From assembly GCA_947500055.1 (NCBI GenBank), contig CANMQO010000004.1, positions 124,001 to 188,000 on the forward strand: a stretch of DNA of 64,000 nucleotides. The letters run 5' to 3'. The position numbers were made by a program, and so were the translations under genes. This stretch comes from an uncultured Paracoccaceae bacterium (GTDB lineage Bacteria; Pseudomonadota; Alphaproteobacteria; Rhodobacterales; Rhodobacteraceae). Below the pieces are notes generated by a model. That model saw only the letters and a list, made by a program, of their open reading frames with translations. It was not told where the DNA came from and ran no database searches. Shown here piece after piece: positions 1 to 7,970 of this stretch; the stretch's first letter is position 1; each line of letters begins with the position of its first letter.

Positions 1-9
1 GGACATTCC

Positions 10-573
10 ATGACAGCAGGTATCGGACATAATTCGGGGCAGGTTCTTGAGGCGGGCCATAGCTGGCGCAAACATGTCTGGACTAGGGCGCGCAAAGACC
101 TGATGCCCAACGTACCGGTCGAGGTTGTCCGGCTCCGTGTGAAACGGGCGGCGCAACTGGGTCTGCCCTATAAGACCTATGCCGGGATCAGGGCCAGTTC
201 CGGCCATGACCTGATCGGCTTCATGTTCTCCAACAACGCCTTGCATGTGTTGCGCGACGGGCAGGGGATGCCCGATGATCGGGCGGCCAAACTGGACGCA
301 CTGATCAGCACGACACGGGCGGGTCTGGGGCATAAGCCGGTCACCCCCACCCATTTGGCAGGGCTGCCCGGGATCGACCACGCCTTTGCGGCACCTCGGT
401 TTTCCGACAGCTGGTCGCGGATGCGCGCCCGAATGCGCGATATTGTCACCGACATGGGCCAGCCGGCTGACCGGTTTGTGATGATCGGCGATACGAGCTT
501 TGAACGGGAATGGGCCGAGGCGGCACAGATGGCGGGCTATCTGAATGCGGCGCAGTTTTTTGAGCAGGGGTGA
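10..573 (+). CDS. conserved hypothetical protein, 187 aa
   Basis: I do not recognise a characterised family. The protein is soluble, with no signal peptide or membrane segment. It opens with a GIGHNSG motif that I associate with many alphaproteobacterial proteins. It has a basic N-terminal third and a C-terminal stretch containing IGDTSFEREWAEAA. The ATG lies 10 bases from the window edge, so upstream signals cannot be judged and an earlier start cannot be excluded. Its stop codon lies at the edge of a GATGGGT/ACCCATC palindrome. It is followed by a repeat element and then ribB, but co-transcription with ribB is not implied. Confidence 0.7.
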   Translation: MTAGIGHNSGQVLEAGHSWRKHVWTRARKDLMPNVPVEVVRLRVKRAAQLGLPYKTYAGIRASSGHDLIGFMFSNNALHVLRDGQGMPDDRAAKLDALISTTRAGLGHKPVTPTHLAGLPGIDHAFAAPRFSDSWSRMRARMRDIVTDMGQPADRFVMIGDTSFEREWAEAAQMAGYLNAAQFFEQG

Positions 574-592
574 TGGGTCAAGACCCATCTTA
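571..592. repeat. short palindrome, copy 1 (ACCCATCTTAC family)
   Basis: GATGGGT CAAG ACCCATC forms a 7-bp stem with a 4-nt loop that starts on the stop codon of the preceding gene and is followed by TTAC. The right half matches a perfect 26-bp palindrome at 32840-32865, which also sits just after a stop codon. This suggests a dispersed terminator-like or REP-like palindrome. Confidence 0.6.
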
Positions 593-599
593 CGAAACC

Positions 600-783
600 T
601 AACGCTGCATTAAGATTTGCTCCGTGCGGTCCATTAAACGCCTTGTTCGCACGATCGGGGTCCGACGCAACGCCGACGTTTTGCCGACTGTTTGCCGACA
701 GCGATTTTGCTGCAAAACAAGGGCGTTCACCTTTGATTCAGCCAATAAAGCGGATTCCGTTCCCCGCACCGACCGAACGTTGC
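600..783 (-). repeat. dispersed intergenic element, copy A, with 11-bp periodic GTCGG core
   Basis: On the minus strand the element begins with GCAACGTTCGGT (783-772) and contains four GTCGG units whose plus-strand CCGAC positions are 662, 673, 684 and 695, exactly 11 bp apart. It ends with a TTTAATGGACCGCACGG and TTAATG segment. The same layout occurs at 14395-14591 and 34995-35176. The element fills the gap before ribB with its GCAACGTT edge towards that gene. I see no convincing protein in it. Confidence 0.75.
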
Positions 784-851
784 GTGTCCGACCCTTTCCG
801 AATCCGTGCGTGTCCGCTATTTGCCAGACAGAATGAGTGGCGAGGATGCCT

Positions 852-1982
852 ATGAACCAGAATTTCGAATCCCCCGGCCCGGTCGAACGCGATTGGTCAG
901 ATGCGATCAGCAAAATCGAAGACATTATCGATGATGCCCGCAATGGCCGCATGTTTATCCTTGTCGATCACGAAGACCGCGAGAATGAGGGCGATCTGGT
1001 GATCCCCGCACAAATGGCCACGCCAGACGCGATCAATTTCATGGCCAAACATGGTAGGGGTTTGATTTGCTTGACACTTTCAGGTGAGCGGATCGACGCG
1101 CTGGGCTTGCCCCTGATGGCGTCGCATAACTCATCCCGGCATGAAACCGCATTTACAGTCAGCATAGAGGCGCGCGAGGGCGTCAGCACGGGCATCTCCG
1201 CAGCTGACCGGGCGCTGACCGTTGCAACGGCGATTGATGCCTCAAAAGGGGCGGCGGATATCGCGACGCCTGGCCATGTTTTCCCCCTGCGCGCGCGCGA
1301 CGGCGGCGTGCTGGTACGCGCGGGCCATACCGAGGCAGCCACCGATATCAGCCGCCTTGCGGGCCTTAATCCGGCAGGTGTGATCTGCGAGATCATGAAG
1401 GAAGATGGCGAGATGGCCCGGCTTCCCGACCTCATCGCATTTGCGCAGTTGCACGGGTTGAAAATCGGCACAATCAGCGATCTGATCGCCTATCGGCGGC
1501 GTCACGACAACCTTGTTCGCATGCGTGAAAGCAGGACCATTCGGTCCGAGTTTGGCGGCGAGTGGGAGATGCGAATTTACACAGACGAAACCCAAGGGGC
1601 CGAGCATATCGCATTGATAAAAGGCGATATTTCCACCCCAGAGCCCGTTTTGGTGCGCATGCATGCGATGGATCCGATGCTTGATGTTGTTGGTGTCGGA
1701 CCAAAAGGGCGCCGGGATGAGTTTGGCGACGCAATGAAGATGATCGCGGCGGAAGGACGGGGGGCGTTGGTGCTGCTGCGCGACGTGCATATGAAGCTCG
1801 AAACAGATGAAGAAGCCTCGCCCCAGACCCTGCGGCAATACGGGCTGGGCGCACAGATTCTCAGTTCATTGGGTATCCATGAACTGGAACTTCTGACCAA
1901 TTCGCCACAGCCCAAAGTCGTCGGTCTAGATGCTTATGGGCTCGAGATCGTTGGCACCCGCAAAATCTCGGAGATTGGGTAA
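852..1982 (+). CDS. ribB: 3,4-dihydroxy-2-butanone 4-phosphate synthase with degenerate GTP cyclohydrolase II-like domain
   Basis: RibB converts ribulose 5-phosphate to 3,4-dihydroxy-2-butanone 4-phosphate for riboflavin synthesis. The N-terminal domain (about 1-205) carries the acidic DHEDRENEGD motif (39-48), HGRGLICL near 70 and the GHTEAATD region near 160. The C-terminal part (about 207-376) looks like GTP cyclohydrolase II but lacks the zinc-binding cysteine cluster expected in RibA, so that activity is probably lost. The start at 852 is chosen because GAGG lies 6 nt upstream; a GTG at 837 and an ATG at 846 are in frame. The stop overlaps ribH by one base (TAATG), indicating translational coupling. 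Confidence 0.95.
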   Translation: MNQNFESPGPVERDWSDAISKIEDIIDDARNGRMFILVDHEDRENEGDLVIPAQMATPDAINFMAKHGRGLICLTLSGERIDALGLPLMASHNSSRHETAFTVSIEAREGVSTGISAADRALTVATAIDASKGAADIATPGHVFPLRARDGGVLVRAGHTEAATDISRLAGLNPAGVICEIMKEDGEMARLPDLIAFAQLHGLKIGTISDLIAYRRRHDNLVRMRESRTIRSEFGGEWEMRIYTDETQGAEHIALIKGDISTPEPVLVRMHAMDPMLDVVGVGPKGRRDEFGDAMKMIAAEGRGALVLLRDVHMKLETDEEASPQTLRQYGLGAQILSSLGIHELELLTNSPQPKVVGLDAYGLEIVGTRKISEIG

Positions 1983-2521
1983 TGGCCGGACCATCACATC
2001 ACATCATGCCGTTGCCGGAATTTGATAAGCCGGTGAAAATTCTGATCGTTGCGTCCCCTTACTACAAGGATATCAGCGATAACCAGATTGCCGGTGCAAA
2101 GGCCGAGATTGAAAAGGCCGGTGCAGCCTGGGAGATCGTCGAAGTGCCGGGAGCGCTCGAAATTCCGACCGCTATCGGTATCGCTGAACGGATGAGCAAT
2201 TTTGATGGCTACGTCGCGTTAGGCTGCGTGATCCGGGGCGAGACGACGCATTACGACACGGTCTGCAATGATAGCAGCCGGGCCGTGCAACTGCTTGGCT
2301 TGCAAGGGGTTTGTATCGGCAACGGTATCCTGACTGTCGAGAATTACGATCAGGCGGCGATACGCGCCGACCCCGCCCAGATGAACAAAGGAGGCGGCGC
2401 TGCTGCTGCGGCCTTGCACCTGATCGCGCTCGCCCGTAAGTGGGGCAGCGCGACCAAGGGGGTCGGCTTTACAAAGGAAATTTTGCTGGCCGGTGATGTG
2501 GACAGCAAGACAACAGCATGA
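1982..2521 (+). CDS. ribH: 6,7-dimethyl-8-ribityllumazine synthase
   Basis: RibH condenses the RibB product with 5-amino-6-ribitylaminouracil to make lumazine, the riboflavin precursor. Diagnostic motifs are VPGALEIP (about 55-62), GCVIRGETTHYD with the catalytic His near 90, and NKGGGAAAAALHLI in the C-terminal third. At 179 aa it is slightly longer than typical because of an N-terminal extension. It lies between ribB (1-nt overlap) and nusB (ATGA overlap), the usual alphaproteobacterial order. Confidence 0.97.
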   Translation: MAGPSHHIMPLPEFDKPVKILIVASPYYKDISDNQIAGAKAEIEKAGAAWEIVEVPGALEIPTAIGIAERMSNFDGYVALGCVIRGETTHYDTVCNDSSRAVQLLGLQGVCIGNGILTVENYDQAAIRADPAQMNKGGGAAAAALHLIALARKWGSATKGVGFTKEILLAGDVDSKTTA

Positions 2522-2985
2522 CCATTTCCAACAACCAACGCCGCAAGATGAAGTCCGCTGCACGGCTATATGCCGTGCAGGCGCTGTTCCAGATGGAGGC
2601 AACCGGACAGACGGTTGATGCCATTGTCAGAGAATTCGAAGATCACCGTTTCGGCGCGCGCTATGAAGAAGGTGAGATGGCCGAAGGCGATATCGACACG
2701 TTCCGCCTCTTGATGGAAAAAGCCGTTGATCAACAAGCAATTATCGATCAAATGACCGACCGCGCACTTGTTGCCAAATGGCCAATTGCCCGTATTGACC
2801 CCACCTGGCGCGCCCTGTTCCGCGCTGCTGGCGCAGAGCTGATCGACAAGCAGACGCCACCCAAAGTCGTGATCAGCGAATTCGTCGGTGTGGCAGAAGC
2901 GTTTTCGCATGACGGGAAGGAACCCAAATTCGTCAACGCCGTACTGGATCACATGGCCCGCGAGGCGCAGCCTGCGGCATTCTAA
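2518..2985 (+). CDS. nusB: transcription antitermination factor NusB
   Basis: NusB binds boxA RNA with NusE/S10 and supports antitermination of rRNA operons. The 155-aa all-helical protein starts with a basic RRKMKSAARLYAVQALFQME segment typical of the family and has the conserved C-terminal EFVGVAEAF and FVNAVLDHMAR helices. It overlaps ribH by ATGA. The ribB-ribH-nusB linkage is common in proteobacteria and supports all three assignments. Confidence 0.96.
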   Translation: MTISNNQRRKMKSAARLYAVQALFQMEATGQTVDAIVREFEDHRFGARYEEGEMAEGDIDTFRLLMEKAVDQQAIIDQMTDRALVAKWPIARIDPTWRALFRAAGAELIDKQTPPKVVISEFVGVAEAFSHDGKEPKFVNAVLDHMAREAQPAAF

Positions 2986-3037
2986 GGCATTTCCCTTAAG
3001 GTGGTTTTGGAATACCCTTCGCGGCAAGGGGGATGCC

Positions 3038-3352
3038 ATGAAACCAGCAAATGAACCTGACCTGATGCGGCTCTATCTGGGCCATTGCGCAATTGGTTTC
3101 GCGCTTTCCGCCATATTCGTTGCATGTCTCTTGTGGCTCGACGTTGCACGGATCCGGTCACTTATCGCCACATCAGACGTGGGTTGGCTTGCAGTCTTTC
3201 TGCTTTGGTTCTTCAACGGCAGCGTTTTCGGCGGCGTGCAATTTGCCGTCCGTATCATGCTGAACATCGATAAGGATGACGATCGAGGCGGTGGAACGCC
3301 GCTTCCCACGCGGGTCAGCACATGCGCCGCGTCTGTTGTGCCGAAGAGTTGA
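3038..3352 (+). CDS. small membrane protein, 104 aa
   Basis: I do not recognise a named family. Two hydrophobic segments are visible, at about 14-31 (GFALSAIFVACLLWL) and 46-66 (VGWLAVFLLWFFNGSVFGG), followed by a basic and acidic cytoplasmic-looking tail. The start is chosen because AAGGGGG lies just upstream of the ATG. It follows nusB by 52 bp and may be the last gene of that operon. Its role is unknown. Confidence 0.7.
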   Translation: MKPANEPDLMRLYLGHCAIGFALSAIFVACLLWLDVARIRSLIATSDVGWLAVFLLWFFNGSVFGGVQFAVRIMLNIDKDDDRGGGTPLPTRVSTCAASVVPKS

Positions 3353-3784
3353 CCTTGGAGAGGCGGCGGTTGTGCCCCGGGATTCAAAGGCCGCGCGGTA
3401 GCCTAAGATATTGAAAGCCAAACAGGTTTAGCCCGGTTGCGCCCCATCAGATATGGCAATTTTCGACAGCTTGCAATTGATGCAACGTCAATTGTTGTCG
3501 GATTTTTGACAATGCGGCGTTGACCTTAACGTTATCAAGAATGGGGCATCAATTTGTCGTTTCGGGGCAACGTCTGGGAAAATTGTCACGGTGCAGTCAT
3601 TCCGACGCCGTAATATGTTTGTTTATTATTGGTTAATAAATCGCCGATACCCGTTGGAGTCTTTACAACAACAGGGTGCCTCGAACGAAGCAGTTGTTTT
3701 TGATCTGCACCCAATAGGTCGCCTGATATTCAGGTCCCATAGCGGTGTAGGCGTATTACGCGCGATAAGGACGCAGGTTATGCC
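3353..3784. other. intergenic region, 432 bp, no recognised gene
   Basis: The stretch is AT-richer than its surroundings. It holds a TTGACA-like hexamer near 3507 in a TTGAC-rich segment, and TTGGTTAATAAAT near 3630. These look like promoter material for the small gene at 3785, but I cannot assign a start site. No RNA gene was recognised. Confidence 0.4.
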
Positions 3785-3997
3785 ATGCTGAAAGACCGTT
3801 TTGAACCGATTGACCCCGAGAGCCTAAGCCTGAAGGCTGAGGATTTGAGCTGCAAGAATGATGTTCTTGTCGGTCTGGATGATGACGTTCCAATGGCAGA
3901 GGCGCCCGATCAGGTCGGTGACGAGGCGCCAACATGGAAATCGCGGATCGCACAGGTCCTGCCAGTAGTAAAAGCCTTGAAAGATCCTGAGAAGTAA
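3785..3997 (+). CDS. hypothetical acidic protein, 70 aa
   Basis: A short soluble, acidic protein with no recognised domain, rich in Asp and Glu in its first 45 residues and ending in a basic VKALKDPEK tail. An AAGGACGCAGG stretch lies about 10 nt upstream of the ATG and the gene follows an AT-rich promoter-like region. Support comes only from reading frame and context, so it may not be expressed. The 215 bp downstream contain an ACCTGT/ACAGGT hairpin at 4048-4063 but no gene I can name. Confidence 0.45.
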   Translation: MLKDRFEPIDPESLSLKAEDLSCKNDVLVGLDDDVPMAEAPDQVGDEAPTWKSRIAQVLPVVKALKDPEK

Positions 3998-4212
3998 AGG
4001 TGGCGGGAACCGCAGCGACCGTAGAGGTATCTAACCCCGAGGACCTGTGTATACAGGTGGGCGCCAGGTAATCGAACCAGGATCCGAACAGAGCCAGCTC
4101 CCTCGGATTTGCTTAAGGCCACTGGATTTGTACCTTGAAGTTACGAGAAGTGCAGAAACCCGCCGTGCTTACACCTAGGGGTCAATGCCGGTCAGAACAA
4201 GATGCGCTGTGT

Positions 4213-4359
4213 TTATTCTTTGATATCTGCCTTGATCAGCCAACCATCCGGCCCGACCATTTCAAGTGGCGCATAAGCAAGAAGAAAACGTTCGACCAAT
4301 CCGACAGTTAGCAATGTCATGCAGACCTCAAAAAAGGTGATATCAGCAAAAACGGACAT
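4213..4359 (-). CDS. small membrane protein, 48 aa
   Basis: The peptide starts MSVFADITFFEVC and has one hydrophobic segment (about 7-28), then a short polar tail ending KADIKE. A strong GAGGAGAG ribosome-binding site ends about 5 nt before this ATG. That is why I prefer it over an upstream in-frame ATG that would give 65 aa. No family is recognised and no partner gene is adjacent. Confidence 0.55.
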   Translation of the reverse strand: MSVFADITFFEVCMTLLTVGLVERFLLAYAPLEMVGPDGWLIKADIKE

Positions 4360-4734
4360 GGTACTCTCCTCACTTCCGACACCTGTAATATGTCCGTCAA
4401 ACCGGACCAAATCATGACCCTTGCATGGTATTGCTCCCTTCTTCTTGGGTTTATCGCCTCATTCGCGTCACATTATCGGACGGTTTCGATGAACAAGAGA
4501 TTGGCGAGAATCCGCTTATGTGTTGATAAGTAAGGAAAATACGGAGGGCGATGGATGAACGGACCATTTTTCAATGGTTTAGCGAAATCTGAACCTTGCC
4601 TGATTACTGCCGATCGTGAGGTTGGGCCGGGCTGCAGGCGATTCTCTGCCCAAGTGGATCGGGGCGTCGGCGAGGCATGCCATCAGTCTCAGGCTGTAGC
4701 TTCGAAACTTTCAAGAAGTTCAGAATTGATTTTT
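4360..4734. other. intergenic region upstream of mmcB
   Basis: This region separates the small minus-strand gene from mmcB. It holds a GGAGGG ribosome-binding-like site at 4543-4548 and a 73-codon open frame from 4555 that would run into mmcB and across the SOS box. I regard that frame as doubtful. No RNA gene was recognised. Confidence 0.35.
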
Positions 4735-4749
4735 GTTCACGTATTGTTC
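4735..4749 (+). promoter_or_regulatory. LexA-binding SOS box (GTTC-N7-GTTC)
   Basis: GTTC ACGTATT GTTC is a perfect match to the alphaproteobacterial LexA operator GTTC-N7-GTTC. It ends 11 nt before the mmcB start, where bound LexA would block expression. A third GTTC at 4756-4759 is out of register. Confidence 0.85.
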
Positions 4750-4760
4750 ATGCTTGTTCC

Positions 4761-5225
4761 ATGCCTGAATGCTTGACACTTCCCGATTTGAAGCCCGGCC
4801 AGTTGCTGGCGCGCGGCGTATGCCGTCATTTGCGCAGCCATGACATTGTCAGTGTTGAGGAACTGGTGCCAACATCAGGGCTACGCGTCGACGTCATGGC
4901 GCTTGGTCCGAAAGGTGAGCTGTGGATCATTGAATGCAAATCCAGTCGCGCGGATTTTCAGGCGGACCATAAGTGGCAGGGCTACCTGGAGTGGTGTGAT
5001 CGGTTTTTCTGGGCGGTTGATAGTGATTTTCCGACCGATCTGTTGCCTGATGACACGGGTCTGATGTTGGCGGATGGGTATGATGCGGAAATTGTGCGTA
5101 TGGCCCCCGAGGTCAAACTCGCACCTGCGCGACGCAAAGTCATGATACAGAAATTTGCGCGTCATGCCGCGATACGGGCACAGATGGCCCGTGACCCCGG
5201 CCATAGCCCTGAACGGATGTACTAG
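4761..5225 (+). CDS. mmcB: MmcB-type DNA repair putative endonuclease
   Basis: This 154-aa protein matches the MmcB family, a damage-inducible PD-(D/E)XK nuclease-like protein described in Caulobacter. The likely catalytic core is RVDVMA (Asp44) followed by ELWIIECKSS (Glu58, Lys60), then a conserved HKWQGYLEWCDRFFWAV segment. The MPECLTLPD start is chosen from family length. Longer in-frame starts exist but would run through the SOS box. The LexA box immediately upstream supports SOS regulation. In relatives it acts in survival of DNA cross-linking damage. Confidence 0.9.
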   Translation: MPECLTLPDLKPGQLLARGVCRHLRSHDIVSVEELVPTSGLRVDVMALGPKGELWIIECKSSRADFQADHKWQGYLEWCDRFFWAVDSDFPTDLLPDDTGLMLADGYDAEIVRMAPEVKLAPARRKVMIQKFARHAAIRAQMARDPGHSPERMY

Positions 5226-5230
5226 GAGCG

Positions 5231-5300
5231 CAATTCCTTCAGAAAGGAGTTGCGAAAAATCCTTGAGAAGGATTTTGGAAAAACTTTTTGTAGAAGTTTT
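5231..5300. terminator. three consecutive hairpins between convergent genes
   Basis: CAATTCCTT/AAGGAGTTG (5231-5252), AAAATCCTT/AAGGATTTT (5256-5276) and AAAACTT/AAGTTTT (5280-5300) form three short stems in series. The second is a perfect 9-bp stem with a 3-nt loop. They sit between mmcB (+) and the DUF6324 gene (-) and probably end transcription from both sides. Confidence 0.65.
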
Positions 5301-5306
5301 ATTCTC

Positions 5307-5498
5307 CTAGCGCGGTTTGACAGCCCGCGCTGCAATTGCAGCGGCACGGATTTCTTCGGCGATTTCGTCGGCCTCATCTGGGTCAAAATCCATGGGGATT
5401 TCGACTCCATCCGCTTCGATAAAGAGCCTGACCATGCCTTGGTCCGTTGGCCCGATCTGCATGTTGGCTTCGATGTCGCGTTCGCTGTTGATACCCAT
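5307..5498 (-). CDS. DUF6324 family small protein, 63 aa
   Basis: A small acidic protein with the pattern I associate with DUF6324 of Rhodobacterales: MGINSERDIEANMQIGPTD, then VRLFIEADGVEIPMDFDPDEADEIAEEI. AGAGGA lies about 6 nt upstream of the ATG. It has no signal peptide or membrane segment, and its function is not known. Confidence 0.85.
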   Translation of the reverse strand: MGINSERDIEANMQIGPTDQGMVRLFIEADGVEIPMDFDPDEADEIAEEIRAAAIAARAVKPR

Positions 5499-5686
5499 CT
5501 CGGTCCTCTTGATCCGCTGCCCCTTGTCCTACAGGCGTTCACGCGCGAATGGCAAGAGGCCGGATAGCCCTGCCATATGTGATATGCCTTGGCCACTGGC
5601 AACCGAAACCGACCCGAATTGGCACCGCAGAATAGTTTTCGCAGGTCTTGCAATCAACGCCTCTTGGGGCTAAATCCCGGTTCAGT

Positions 5687-5763
5687 GCCGCCTTAGCTCA
5701 GTTGGTTAGAGCGCTTGATTGTGGATCAAGAGGTCCCTGGTTCGAGACCAGGAGGTGGTACCA
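5687..5763 (+). tRNA. tRNA-His (GTG)
   Basis: A complete cloverleaf is visible: acceptor GCCGCCT/AGGTGGT, D-arm GCTCAGTTGGTTAGAGC, anticodon arm CTTGA-TTGTGGA-TCAAG with anticodon GTG, T-arm CCTGG-TTCGAGA-CCAGG, discriminator A73 and an encoded CCA. The base before G1 is T, so there is no encoded G-1, and position 73 is A rather than the usual C. This is the divergent tRNA-His identity set known from several alphaproteobacteria. Confidence 0.96.
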
Positions 5764-5789
5764 CTTTCAAAATTCAGGAATTTTGAAAG
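5764..5789 (+). terminator. perfect 12-bp hairpin directly after tRNA-His
   Basis: CTTTCAAAATTC and GAATTTTGAAAG are exact inverted repeats separated by AG, starting on the base after the tRNA CCA. There is no long T-tract. It could act as a terminator or as a 3' processing signal for the tRNA precursor. Confidence 0.55.
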
Positions 5790-5856
5790 AGTGTGGATTG
5801 GCGATTGGCGCAGTCAATTGCGGCCACACCCGGCGGCAAGTGGAGTGCTGAGATTA

Positions 5857-6876
5857 ATGACCACAGTCACTTTCCAGATTGCGCCAAATCCACCACCGCG
5901 CCTCGATAAGGCGTTAGGGCGTGACGTCCCTGACGAGGCAGCGCTCAGCCGATCGCGGCTTTCAAAACTGATTGCCGACGGTGCCGTCAGCATTGATGGA
6001 AGGGTGATCACAGATCCGCGTTATCGTGTAACGGAAGGTGCGGCAGTTGCTGTGACCGTGTCCGTCGCGGAGGAAAGCCATATCGGGGCTGAAGACATCC
6101 CGCTGGATGTCGTCTTCGAAGATGACGATCTGATCGTTGTCAATAAGCCTGCGGGCATGGTGGTCCATCCGGCCCCCGGCACGCCTGGTGGTACGCTGGT
6201 GAATGCGTTGATCCATCACTGCGGCGAAAGCCTGTCGGGGGTGGGTGGCCTGAAAAGACCGGGGATTGTGCATCGGATCGACAAGGACACCTCGGGACTG
6301 CTTGTCGTGGCCAAATCGGACAGGGCGCACCATCATCTGGCCGACCAGTTCGCGGCACATACCGTTCAGCGCCGTTATCTGGCGGTTTGTTACGGGGTGC
6401 CTGATGCGAATGATCCGCGGTTGCGCGGAATCAAGGGGACCTCTTTCGAGGCAGGAAATACCCTGCGTATCCAGACTTTTCTGGGACGCCACAAGACCGA
6501 CAGGCAAAGGCAAGCCGTTTCATTTACGGCCGGGCGCCATGCGGTGACCCGGGCGCGTATATTGTCTGCATATGGTGACCCATCTTGCGCTGCACTGCTT
6601 GAATGTTGGCTCGAAACCGGGCGGACTCACCAGATCCGGGTGCATATGGCCCATTGCGGGCATGCGCTGATCGGCGATCCTGTGTATGGCGGGCGCCGGA
6701 AGCTGTCGCCCAAGGCCATCGGCGAGCGGGGTGTCGCGGCAGTCACAGAATTCTCGCGGCAGGCGTTACATGCAGCCAGTTTGGGGTTTACACACCCGGT
6801 CACGGGCGAAAACCTAAGCTTTGAAGCGCCAGTACCTGATGATTTCCACGATTTGATGCGCGCACTTGAAGAGTAG
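5857..6876 (+). CDS. rluD: RluA-family 23S rRNA pseudouridine synthase (RluD-like)
   Basis: RluD makes pseudouridines in helix 69 of 23S rRNA. The 339-aa protein has an N-terminal S4 RNA-binding domain (about 14-75) and a catalytic domain with PAGMVVHPAPG, then HRIDKDTSGLLV, where Asp142 is the expected nucleophile. TGRTHQIRVHM follows in the C-terminal half. The ATG at 5857 gives family length; reading further upstream would run into the tRNA. The ribosome-binding site is weak (GGAG about 12 nt upstream). Other RluA paralogues cannot be excluded without alignment. Confidence 0.9.
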   Translation: MTTVTFQIAPNPPPRLDKALGRDVPDEAALSRSRLSKLIADGAVSIDGRVITDPRYRVTEGAAVAVTVSVAEESHIGAEDIPLDVVFEDDDLIVVNKPAGMVVHPAPGTPGGTLVNALIHHCGESLSGVGGLKRPGIVHRIDKDTSGLLVVAKSDRAHHHLADQFAAHTVQRRYLAVCYGVPDANDPRLRGIKGTSFEAGNTLRIQTFLGRHKTDRQRQAVSFTAGRHAVTRARILSAYGDPSCAALLECWLETGRTHQIRVHMAHCGHALIGDPVYGGRRKLSPKAIGERGVAAVTEFSRQALHAASLGFTHPVTGENLSFEAPVPDDFHDLMRALEE

Positions 6877-7043
6877 GGCTGAAATAAATCATCCCATGTG
6901 CGTGAGCGCACCTAAGGATCGCTTTTCAAACTAAACCACTTAGTTCATATTCTGTTTTACGGAAAATTAGGATCGAGACTTGAAACGTCACGTCAATGTC
7001 ACCATATCCATGTTAAGCCTTTAAACATTAGGAGGGCACGACA

Positions 7044-7940
7044 GTGAGCAACTACAAAAATTTACCAGCCCCGTCGCCTGAGCAGGGTCTGAACCGTTAC
7101 ATGCAGGAAATCCGCAAGTTTCCAATGCTGGAGCCTGAAGAGGAATACATGCTGGCCAAGCGCTGGGTGGATCACGAGGACACCGAGGCCGCCCATAAAA
7201 TGGTCACTTCGCATCTGCGTTTGGCCGCAAAAATCGCCATGGGCTACCGTGGTTACGGCTTGCCGCAGGCTGAAGTGATTTCCGAAGCCAATGTGGGTCT
7301 GATGCAGGCCGTGAAACGCTTTGACCCTGAAAAAGGGTTCCGTTTGGCGACTTACGCCATGTGGTGGATTCGCGCCTCGATACAGGAATACATCCTGCGG
7401 TCCTGGTCACTCGTCAAACTTGGCACGACGTCAGCGCAGAAGAAGCTGTTCTTCAACCTGCGCAAGGCGAAGTCCCGCATTGGCGCCTTGGAAGACGGTG
7501 ATTTGCGCCCTGAGAACGTGAAGCGGATCGCAACTGATCTGGGCGTGACAGAGGATGAGGTCATCTCCATGAACCGTCGCTTGTCCGGTGGCGATGCGTC
7601 ACTGAACGCGCAGGTGGGGTCGGATGGCGAAGGGTCCATGCAATGGCAGGACTGGCTTGAGGACGAAAGCGCCAACACGGCTGCTGATTACGAGGCGCAT
7701 GACGAATTGGATGCGCGTCGCGAGCTTCTGGCCGAGGCGATGGAGGTTCTGAACGATCGCGAGAAGGACATTCTCGTCCAGCGACGCTTGTCGGAAGAGA
7801 CGGTCACGCTTGAAGATCTGAGCGGCCAGTATGACGTCAGCCGCGAACGGATCAGACAAATCGAGGTGCGGGCCTTCGAGAAACTGCAAAAGAAGATGCA
7901 GGAATTGGCCCGCCAGAAAGGCATGTTGGCAACGGCCTGA
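7044..7940 (+). CDS. rpoH: RNA polymerase sigma-32 factor RpoH
   Basis: This heat-shock sigma factor directs RNA polymerase to chaperone and protease promoters. It has sigma region 2 (about 45-115, with FDPEKGFRLATYAMWWIR), the diagnostic RpoH box QKKLFFNLR at 132-140, and region 4 with a helix-turn-helix near 250-285 (YDVSRERIRQIEVRAFEKL). Translation starts at a GTG preceded by TAGGAGGG. Alphaproteobacteria often carry two rpoH genes, so a paralogue may exist elsewhere. A strong terminator follows. Confidence 0.96.
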   Translation: MSNYKNLPAPSPEQGLNRYMQEIRKFPMLEPEEEYMLAKRWVDHEDTEAAHKMVTSHLRLAAKIAMGYRGYGLPQAEVISEANVGLMQAVKRFDPEKGFRLATYAMWWIRASIQEYILRSWSLVKLGTTSAQKKLFFNLRKAKSRIGALEDGDLRPENVKRIATDLGVTEDEVISMNRRLSGGDASLNAQVGSDGEGSMQWQDWLEDESANTAADYEAHDELDARRELLAEAMEVLNDREKDILVQRRLSEETVTLEDLSGQYDVSRERIRQIEVRAFEKLQKKMQELARQKGMLATA

Positions 7941-7970
7941 GTTGCTGCCTGATATAACACTTCTATTCGT

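Noticed and set aside
574..851. FMN riboswitch upstream of ribB
   Set aside because: I could not find the conserved RFN stem elements; the gap is occupied by repeat element A.
599..952. Protein-coding frames through repeat element A
   Set aside because: Similar Arg/Ser-rich frames arise in the other copies simply from the repeat sequence. There is no conserved start or ribosome-binding site.
3998..4212. Possible RNA gene or tRNA remnant around CAGGTAATCGAACCAGGA
   Set aside because: A T-loop-like TCGAA is present, but the flanking stems do not pair in a cloverleaf in either strand. The ACCTGT/ACAGGT hairpin alone does not define an RNA gene.
4555..4776. 73-codon frame preceded by a strong GGAGGG site
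   Set aside because: It would overlap the mmcB start and run through the LexA box, and its peptide has no coherent composition; the ribosome-binding-like site alone is not enough.
6943..6957. SOS-like GTTC-N7-GTTT upstream of rpoH
   Set aside because: It departs from the consensus in the second half-site and no SOS role for rpoH is expected, so I treat it as chance.
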